Shown in pieces: positions 35,973 to 44,600 of a stretch of 64,000 nt of DNA. The notes below the pieces were generated by a model, which saw only the letters and a program-made list of their open reading frames with translations, was not told the DNA's origin and made no database searches. How positions within the stretch are numbered: position 1 is the first letter of the stretch; every line of letters starts with the position of its first letter. The translations under genes and the position numbers were made by a program. Source of the stretch: Clostridia bacterium (GTDB lineage Bacteria > Bacillota > Clostridia > Oscillospirales > CAG-272); the NCBI GenBank assembly GCA_017621755.1, contig JAGASL010000044.1, positions 1 to 64,000 on the forward strand, given 5' to 3'.

Positions 35973-37242
35973 AGAAATTCAAATACAGCGTAAACACATT
36001 GTCTTGTGCAAGGAATTGGTAGTAGGCGTTGTTTTTATCACAGAAGGCCACGATAGAGCGTGTGCCAAAGCCGTGATCCTCGTTGTGGTTGATGGGGATA
36101 CCGGCATCGTCAAATTCTATCTCACCCCGGAAGCTGTTGCTCACCTTGATCATAAAGCTGGGGGTAGAGAGCACCTTGACCTCGATCCACTTCTCTTCAC
36201 CCACGGCCATCTTCTCGCAGGCGTTGATGGCGTTTTCCATGGCGTTGGCAAGCACGGTGGCCAGCTCGGTCGCATCTACAGGGATGGGATCTGGAAAATC
36301 GAAGCCAAAATCCACGCCGATCTCCTTGCTTTCCGCGTTTTGCAGATAGGTGGAAATAACGGCATCAATGATCACGCTTTTGCAATATCGCTTGATCTGC
36401 GTTTCGCGTAGCGCCTCATCGTACTGCGGCATCAGGGTGCGCAGCTCCTCGTATTGCTCCTTTTCCACCAGGTTAGAAATGATGCGCATCTTGTGGCGCA
36501 GGTTGTGGCGCTCTTGACGAAAGCGCTCATCGGCTGCGGCCAGCTCATCAACGCGGGCGGTCATATTATGCACCTGCAGGCGAAGAATGTTCTCCTGCTC
36601 CTGCACCTCATACATCTGGTGCTGGCGACGAAGCGTGGAGATGATGTTGCCATAGATGGTTGGTATCAGGATGAGCAGCAGCACCATGGCCGGCAGATAG
36701 ACAGGGCGCTCTGTGATGGCGGTGGGGGTATTCATCATCAGGGTCATCAGCACGTAGAAGATAGCGCCGATGGCGGCGTAGCTCCCCCAGCCCCTCGTGG
36801 TCTGCCTTTGCACCTCAAGAAACATTTTGCGCATGTGCTTGGCTATCAGCCACTCGATCAGCGGAAAAATCGTAAGCCGAACAAGAAACATGAGCAGGTT
36901 GCTGTTGGGGGAAATGTAGAAGTTCAGGATCTGCGTGATGTAAACAATCTCTAAAACCACCGTGTCCACCAGGCAGAAGGTAAAGAAGAAGCGGCCGTCT
37001 CTGTTTTTGGCAAGGATCCAGAATATGAGTAGGCTTGGCAGGGAAAGCGTAAGCAGCATGGCCGTTCCCATTTTATCGGCATCCATGTAAAAGGCAAGCA
37101 CGGTGTTGAGGGCGATCAGCGGTAGCATGGTAGCCAGCGTAATGATCAGCGTTTTCTTTTTAGAATAGCGCGCTTCAAAGAGGAGAAAGAATAGCACGAG
37201 CGTGTGAACCATCGACCATAAAAGAGATATTTCCCGTAGCAT
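35971..37242 (-). CDS. GHKL-type sensor histidine kinase (AgrC/VirS-like)
   Basis: 423 residues: six or seven hydrophobic helices in the first 200 residues, then a coiled region, a RHNLRHK box (the H box of this class), the N box (LATVLANAMENAINACEK) and the late HGFGTRSI glycine motif. GHKL kinases partner LytTR regulators and often sense peptides. The gene starts three bases after the stop of the LytTR regulator. No exporter of the AgrB type is near, so the signal is open. Confidence 0.85.
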   Translation of the reverse strand: MLREISLLWSMVHTLVLFFLLFEARYSKKKTLIITLATMLPLIALNTVLAFYMDADKMGTAMLLTLSLPSLLIFWILAKNRDGRFFFTFCLVDTVVLEIVYITQILNFYISPNSNLLMFLVRLTIFPLIEWLIAKHMRKMFLEVQRQTTRGWGSYAAIGAIFYVLMTLMMNTPTAITERPVYLPAMVLLLILIPTIYGNIISTLRRQHQMYEVQEQENILRLQVHNMTARVDELAAADERFRQERHNLRHKMRIISNLVEKEQYEELRTLMPQYDEALRETQIKRYCKSVIIDAVISTYLQNAESKEIGVDFGFDFPDPIPVDATELATVLANAMENAINACEKMAVGEEKWIEVKVLSTPSFMIKVSNSFRGEIEFDDAGIPINHNEDHGFGTRSIVAFCDKNNAYYQFLAQDNVFTLYLNF

Positions 37243-37244
37243 GA

Positions 37245-37988
37245 TTATTTCCTGCTGACCTCCTCAAACCAAAAGCTGTTCCATTCGGCGCGCATATCGC
37301 GGCACAGCTTTTTGCCAAGATATACCCGCGTTCCATTACGAAAGAGCAGGGAATCCGCCTCTATCGACCTCACGTGGTGAAGATTGACCAGCATGCCCGA
37401 GCCGCACAGCACAAAGCGGCGGTCGGTCAGCAGGTCTGCCATCGCCTCAGAAAAGGTGGTGCGCAGCGTGGTGCTTTCTACCGTTTTGCCACCCACCAGC
37501 TGGTAAACGATGGCGCGCTTTACCAGCTCGGCATACAAAAGGCTGTCATAGCCGATCGTGAGAGAGCTTTCCTTTGTTTTGATCAGAATGTTGCTGTGTC
37601 TTTCGTGAGAAACGATCTCATAGATCTCGTCAAGCAGCTTGAAAAGCGGCTCCCTTCCTACCGGCTTCATCATATAATGATAAGGCTTTACCTTAAAGGA
37701 ATCGATCGCGTATTCCTCGCTGGAGGTCAGGAAAACGATCTTACCCTCATGGCCGGCCTCGCGCAGCCGCATACCCAGCGCAATGCCGCTGATGTCATTT
37801 TGCAGCACGATGTCTAAAATATAGAGATCAAAGCCGCCGATCCTGGCAGAGGCATCAAGCACGTCGTCAGAATACTCAAAGGCGGTATAGGAGACGTTGT
37901 GGTCGGGGCGCTCGCTTGCGTAGGCGGCCAGCAGCTCTTCCAGCTGGCTGCGGCAAAGCGCATCGTCATCGCAGAACGCTATCTTCAT
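37245..37988 (-). CDS. LytTR-family response regulator
   Basis: 247 residues from ATG 37988 (GGAGGG seven bases upstream). Receiver domain with acidic CDDD at residues 6-9 and phospho-acceptor D59 (LYILDIVLQ). The C-terminal LytTR domain shows LLYAELVKRAIVYQL, FSEAMADLLTDRRF and LVNLHHVRSIEADS. It is divergent from the small gene at 38248 and the giant protein gene. Direct repeats of 21-bp period before that promoter are the expected target type. Confidence 0.88.
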   Translation of the reverse strand: MKIAFCDDDALCRSQLEELLAAYASERPDHNVSYTAFEYSDDVLDASARIGGFDLYILDIVLQNDISGIALGMRLREAGHEGKIVFLTSSEEYAIDSFKVKPYHYMMKPVGREPLFKLLDEIYEIVSHERHSNILIKTKESSLTIGYDSLLYAELVKRAIVYQLVGGKTVESTTLRTTFSEAMADLLTDRRFVLCGSGMLVNLHHVRSIEADSLLFRNGTRVYLGKKLCRDMRAEWNSFWFEEVSRK

Positions 37989-38008
37989 AAAAAACCCTCC
38001 CGGCATTT

Positions 38009-38037
38009 TGCATGTAGCATGCGGAATTCTGCATGTA
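38009..38037. promoter_or_regulatory. 8-bp direct repeat with 21-bp period in the LytTR regulator leader
   Basis: TGCATGTA occurs at 38009-38016 and 38030-38037. The pair lies just downstream of the minus-strand -10, where binding could repress the regulator's own transcript. The sequence is not obviously like the repeats at 38110. Confidence 0.35.
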
Positions 38038-38065
38038 TTCTACCATATTTTATTAAATTTGTCGA
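38037..38065 (-). promoter_or_regulatory. promoter of the LytTR regulator-kinase operon
   Basis: On the minus strand, TCGACA (38065-38060) and TAGAAT (38042-38037) with a 17-base spacer. Confidence 0.55.
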
Positions 38066-38109
38066 GCCCTTTTTCAAAATTCCACCTATTGCCCTCTGTG
38101 GTTTTTTGG

Positions 38110-38144
38110 CCGAAATATGCGCAAAAATGACCGAAATATGCGCA
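38110..38144 (+). promoter_or_regulatory. 14-bp direct repeat with 21-bp period, candidate LytTR operator
   Basis: CCGAAATATGCGCA occurs at 38110-38123 and 38131-38144. LytTR regulators bind paired direct repeats two helical turns apart, next to promoters with poor -35 boxes. A -10 TATGAT follows at 38172-38177, and the -35 position (38149-38154, CACACA) is unlike the consensus. The repeat ends four bases before it. Confidence 0.6.
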
Positions 38145-38247
38145 CCCCCACACAAGCATAGAGCTTTTTGCTATGATATGACCACGGTAAAATTTACAAA
38201 AAATCCGGGAAAGGAGCGTGGCGGCCCTGCAGGTCGCCTAAAAAAGG

Positions 38248-38616
38248 ATGACGCATAGAACCCAAGAAAGTGAGCTGCTTCGCCACGTAAAAATCGCCGT
38301 GTGCGGCGAGCTGCCTACTGCCTGTGAATACCTGAAAAAGCTGGGCATTATACAGATCGACCAATACACCGATGCGGTCAACATCGGGCGAAAGTCTGAT
38401 TACCACCTGATCTTAGTGTACGCGCCACAGGGCGAGGGCTTGTTTGATACCTACTGTGTATCAAGGGGCGACGAGACAGCCGGCGTGCCGGGCACGCCCA
38501 TCCGGCTGCTGAACGAGCCGTGCTGCCATTCAGCCCTGCTGGAGATCGATATGAAGATCCGCCGCATAGCGAGATCGCTCCTTCCCGCCGGCGAGGAGAC
38601 AGCTATGCACGGGTAA
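38248..38616 (+). CDS. small protein of unknown function in the LytTR-controlled unit
   Basis: 122 residues; I do not recognise a family. It is an alpha/beta-looking protein (HVKIAVCGELPTACEYLKKL, DYHLILVYAP) with Cys pairs at CC in NEPCCHSAL. There is no signal peptide or membrane helix. The ribosome site is poor (AAAAAAGG touches the ATG). A GTG with AAAGGAG at 38218 opens a seven-codon frame that stops at 38239, in frame with this gene, and may be a leader. The gene is first behind the tandem operator and 80 bases before the giant protein gene, so it may work with it. Confidence 0.55.
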   Translation: MTHRTQESELLRHVKIAVCGELPTACEYLKKLGIIQIDQYTDAVNIGRKSDYHLILVYAPQGEGLFDTYCVSRGDETAGVPGTPIRLLNEPCCHSALLEIDMKIRRIARSLLPAGEETAMHG

Positions 38617-38696
38617 GCCGCGGCGAAGGCGCTATCGCGCACATAGAGACAAGTATATAAACGATTTACGTATAACGATAAGGGAGGCCTTTACAA

Positions 38697-41600
38697 ATGA
38701 CAACAACAAGAACGAAAAAGATCGCGCTGGTATGCGCTATTCTGGCACTTGCCCTGCTTTCTGGCTTGGGCATCATGCAGCTGCAGGCCAACGCGGCCGA
38801 GCCGACATACGTAGCGCGAGACGCGGTCCTGCATGCGGATTGGGAGCAGGAATACCACGCCGTGCAGTTTGACCCGTATGAGGAATGGGCAGACAAATAT
38901 TACCTGCACGTATACGATGACGGGGGCGAGCACGTTGCTGCCCTTACGATGGTAGATGCCGAGGGCGATGGCGTTTACGCTGCCTTTGTTCCCGAGGTGT
39001 ACAGCACCTATATGATCAGTGACCACCAGGTGCCGGAAAGCTCTACCAAAAAGACCGTGATGCTGGAAAAGCTGGAAAAGCCGCGCAATGCGTCAGACGG
39101 CGACCCTGTCAACACCTACACGACCTTTAACGACCAGATGGCAGACGCGAGCACCTATGAGGCCCTTACCAAAATGCATAGCCTGGTGTGGAACGATGCG
39201 AATGACAATAAACGCATCGATGCAGGCGAAAGCAGATATACGGATCTGAACGATGCATTCAACGTTGCACCGTCCGGTGCCAAGCTTTGCTTAGCCGGCT
39301 CGCAGGTGGATACTGCCACCCTGAAATGGGGCAAGGGCATCGCGTTAGACCTGCGCGGTTATACGGTAGAGGCGCCTTATAATAATAACACGGCCTTTAT
39401 TTTAGTTACGGATAGCTCTACGCTTACCATTACTGATAGTATTGGCACCGGCCGTATTGACGCCGGCGCAAGCGCCGTTGCATCTACGGTTGAGGCCCAA
39501 GACGGTTCTTATATATTGTTAGATGACGGTCACTATACGCCGGCAGTAGCCTTTATGTTCTACACTGACGAGGGAAGTAGGATCGACGTAACGCCCGGCG
39601 TGAGCGCCAGCGTAAAGCCGCAAGATGGGTCTTACCGCCATACGAATGAGACTGTAGGCCTCTTTCTCCATTTTGTAGAGGATGAGCACGGCTACTGGGT
39701 AGCAAAGCGGTTTGAAACTACCGAGGCTGCCGCTATCTTTGACGCAAACAACAGTGGGCATTTTGAGGATGGCGAGGTTGCCTACTACACGCTGGGCGCT
39801 GCGGTAGATGTCGCATCCCGCGCAGGCGGCGGCCGCGTGATACTGGTTAATGACGTAACCCTGGATACGTGGGTCTCCTTCCTTTCAAACGTGGAAGGCG
39901 CGGAATTCATCTTAGACCTGAATGGCAGGAGCATTACGGCAAGCCGTGACTTTACAGGCTACGGGATGATCTCTGTTAGTGGCGCCAAGCTGACCGTAGA
40001 GACAACGGGTAGCACAACCGGAAATATCATCGATGCCTCTGCGAAAAGCGGTCTTAATCTTTTCGACGTGGCAAACGGCGAGCTGGTGATCGATAGCTAT
40101 GCGGTCAAGCTGCTTGCCCATGCGAATATGGATAGCCCAATCTACGTGAATGATAGATCCACCGCCAGCCTGATGACGTGCCAGACCAGCTTTGACCCCT
40201 ACTATCTCCTGCCCCCGAACTACACGGCAGAAAAGAACGAGGTAGGGCTGTTTGAGATCCACTCTGTAGTAAATATGGTTGCCTATACCGATCTGAACGA
40301 AAACGGCAGCTTTGACGTGGGTGAATATCGCTTTGGCGACCTCTCTCACGCGATAGCCTACGGCGGTACCGTGGTACTGACGAATGACGTGACGTATGTC
40401 AACACCACCGCAAGCGTACCGTACGAGCAGCAGGTGGGCTATTACACCCGCCTGGATCTGAATGGGCATACTGTTACGGTGGCAGAGGGCTCTGTGCTTC
40501 ACCTGCTGGGCAATGGCAACGTGATCTATGATAGCAGCGCGCTAAAGACCGGCGTGCTGGATGCCAGCCGCTCTGCCTATATCCTGTCGGATAGCGACGG
40601 CACGCTGAGCGATACCAGCATTGAGGGCGGTACCTTTTACCGCGGTGCGGCACTGTTTGAAATGGCGCCCGGTGAATACGTTACGATCGTCAGCGGTTAC
40701 TTTGACTTTGACCCGACCGGCTATCTGTCTGAGGAAAGTGAAGCTACTTATGATCAGGCAAGCGGCCTGTGGGAGGCCTACATGAGCTTTGAGGCGTGGG
40801 CCGATACGGACGGGGACGGCGTGTTGGATGATGGCGAGGTGACCTACGAAAAGCTGACTGATGCCATTGCATCCGGCGCCTCCTACATCACGTTAGCAAG
40901 CGACGTAGAGGATCTGTATGACCGCATTGTGCTGGAGGCAGGCACTCGTACCATCAATTTTAACGGCTATACGATCTATACCCGTAGCGGCCTTTCCGTG
41001 CTGTTCGAGCTGAACGGCTATGCCGAGCTGACCCTGACCACCACGCGTGGCGGCGGCATACAGACGCCACACAGCCTTGCCTGGGCCAACGACAATGCCA
41101 AGCTGATCATTGTAGACGGTGATTATACCGGCCGCCCCTACGAGCATGATAATGGCTCGGTAACCATTCAGGGCGGTACCTTTGACGACAACTATTATTG
41201 GCTTTTGGATGACGGTCTGGCCTATCAGCAGGTAGACGGCCAATACGTGGTAGTGAAGGATGCGGCTGCGCTGTTTACCCCCACCGTTACCGGCACCTAT
41301 TCCTATAACGGCCAGGCGCAGGTTCCTACCCTGGTAGTAACCGATGAAAACGGTAACGTTCTGGTAGCCAACGTTGATTATACCGTTACCGCTACCAACA
41401 ACGTGCTGGCCGGCACCGCCACCGCCACCGTTACCTATACGATGGAGGGGTACGGCGGTAGCGAGACCGTAGCATTTACCATTGACAAGCGTGCGGTAAC
41501 CATTACCCCCGTAGATGCAAGCGTTGCCGATAACGGCGAGTTTACCGGCACCACCCTGGCGGCAAACGGCCTGGTAGAGGGCCATACCGTAAGCGGCACC

Positions 41601-44600
41601 TTTGACACGATCGATATTACGCAGAGCGACCGCTTTATCATCACCCCGGCCACCGTTACCATTCTGGATGCCGAGGACAATGACGTAACGGCCAGCTACG
41701 AGATCGAAAAGAAGAGCGGCACCCTGACCGTGGAGCACGGTGCGGCTGCTGAAAACGGCATTTATAGCTGCTGTGGTGCCTACGCCATGCCTACGCTAGC
41801 CGAGGATGGCTATTACGAGCTGGCAAACGAGGGCAACCTCTTCTGGTTTGCTTCCCACGTTAACGCCGGCCATAAAACGGCAAATGCCCGCCTTGTGTCT
41901 GATATTGATCTCAACGATCGCACCTGGACGGTCATTGCGCCGACAGCTTTCTATAACACTGCTTACGGCACTGATCTTGGCTATGCCGGCACCTTTGACG
42001 GCTGCGGCTATGAGATCCGCAACTTGGCGCTTATGAGCCCGCTATTGAAGGGAACCTCTGTCGGTCTCTTCGGCACCGTTAGCGGCACCATCAAGAATCT
42101 CGGCATCAACGGCGTTCGCATTGCCACGCCTGCTATTGCTCCGGATTTCTGTGTCGGTGCCATCGTCGGCCAGCTGATCAAGACGGGTCTTGTGACCGAT
42201 TGCTACGTGATCAATGCGGTGATCGACCTTGATGATTACGTGGTCGGCGGCATTGCCGGCTGCGTATACGAGGGCACCGTGCAGAACTGCCTGGTGCTAA
42301 GCTCTACCATCACCGGCGGGGCCAACCGCTTTGGTCTCATCGCGGGTGACACCAGAGGAATCGAGAACACCGGCGATCGCCCCGGCAGTCTGATCAACTG
42401 CTATGCCGACGGCACCACGCTGTACGGCACGCAGTACGCCGGCACGAGCGAAGGGTGCGCCACCATCACGGCCGAGCAGGCCGCCTCCGGCGCGCTGGCC
42501 GTGATGCTGGGCGCCGATGTATGGGGCCAGCAGCTGGGTACCGATGCGTATCCTGTACTGGGCGGCATGCGGGTCTATCGCACCATTCCCTGCGAGGTCG
42601 GCTTCAGCAACACCGCCAATACGGTAAAAGAGCACAGCTATACTTACGATTGCGATACCATCTGTATCGATTGCAAGCAGGTTGGCCGTACCGATACCAC
42701 GCACAGCTATGACGATGCTTGCGACGCCAGCTGTAACAGCTGTGGCGAAATACGCACCGATATTCACGTCTTTGATCACAATTGTGACACGCAATGTAAT
42801 CTTTGCGGCTACAACCGCACCATTACCCACGTGCTGGATGGCGCGGCCTGTACGGCCTGCGGCCATACCATCACCTATATCGAATACGTGTGGAGCAGCG
42901 CCGACAAGAAGCTGACCTCCACCGAAAAGACCCCCACCACCTTTACCGTGGTAAGCGACAGCCTGACCGCGCTTTCGGCCGGATGGTACGTGGTGAATGG
43001 GGATGTGACCATCAACGCCCGCCTGACCGTTACGGGTGAGGTGCATCTCATTCTGATGGACGGTAGCCGCCTGACCGTAAACGGCGGTATCCGCCTGACG
43101 GGTGAGGGCAATTCGCTTACCGTATACGGAGAAGAAAATAGCTCCGGCATGCTGGTGGCGGCCGCCACCACCGATTATCAGGCCGGCATCGGCGGTAATC
43201 GGCAAGAAAGCGGCGGCACGCTGACCGTGCACGGCGGCACCCTGACCGCTACCGGCAAGAAGGATGCAGCCGGCATTGGCGGCGCCTACGGCTTAAGCAG
43301 CGGCCCCCTGGCCAACGGTGGCAGCTTTACCCTGTACGGCGGCAGTGTTACCGCTACGGGCGGCCGCTACGGTGCAGGTGTTGGCGGCGGCTTCTACGGC
43401 AACGGTGGTACCGTGACCGTGTACGGTGGCACGCTGACGGCTACGTCCGGCAGCTCTATATCTTCCGGCATCGGCGCGGGCTACGAGGGCTCTGCCGGTA
43501 CGGTACGCATTTACGGTGGCACGGTATACGCCACCGGCTATAATACGGGCATCGGCACCAGCTCTAGGTATGAGGGTGAAGAGAGCCTGATCGAGATCCA
43601 CGGCGGCACCGTGGTTGCCAAGAGCACAGAGACCGGCGCCGGTATCGGCTTGGGCTATAAAAGCCACGGTGCCACGATTCTGATCACCGGCGGTCACGTA
43701 ACCGCTACCGGTTCTGATTATGCAGCCGGTATCGGCAGCGGCGGCGGCAATGAAGCCGACAATTATCAGATCACCATTACGGGTGGCACGGTGGTCGCCA
43801 CGGGCGGTAGCTCTCCCCGCGGCGGCGGTGCCGGCATTGGCGGCGGCACAGATAGCATCGGCACGGGTAAGATCTTTATCTCGGGCGGCAACGTTACCGC
43901 AACCGGTGGCTATATCACCAACGGTACCACCGGCTACGGCGGCGCCGGCATCGGCGGTGGCGCGAACGGCACCGGTGGCCTGATCGTGATCACCGGCGGC
44001 GTGATCAATGCCACACCCGGCCGCCCGGATGCTGAGGCGATCGGCAACGGCAGAGCCGGCCTGGGCTACGCCTACTTTACCACCACCACCGGCATCATTA
44101 CGGGCACGCATACCTTTGATAAGGACTTTACCATCGAGCCGGGCGTTACCTTAACGATACCGGATAACGCTACCCTGGCGGTAGCCGAGGGCGTGACCCT
44201 CTACAACAACGGCGCAGCAATCGTTCACGGCCTTGTGGTCAATAACGGTACGATCATCTGTGCAGAAGGCTCGCATGCCCTCGTTAGCGCGTGTGATGCT
44301 ACCTGTCGCCTGTGCGGCGGGGCAAACGAAAACGCAGCGGCGCACAGCTATGCGCACGCCTGCTCGACGATCTGCACGGCCTGCGGCTATCAGCGTGCCG
44401 AGGCTGAGGCGGCACACGGCTATGCAAACGGCATCTGCTCCGCCTGCGGCGAATTCCAGCCTGCCGTGTTAGATGAGGATAGTGCAAGCGCTACCTACGG
44501 CTACTACAAGATCAATAGCCTTGGTCAGCTGCTTTGGTTCCGCGACTACGTCAACAGCGGCAATCCTACTGTCAATGCCGTGCTCACCGTATCGGTTGAT

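Noticed and set aside
35971-38006. A complete agr-like quorum system
   Set aside because: The GHKL kinase and LytTR regulator are present, but no AgrB-type protease or AgrD-type precursor is seen in the window.
43000-44130. Long open frames on the minus strand opposite the giant proteins, such as 43293-44111 and 42297-43232
   Set aside because: They mirror the GC-rich, Gly/Ala-rich codons of the coding strand, have no ribosome sites and show repetitive low-complexity translations.
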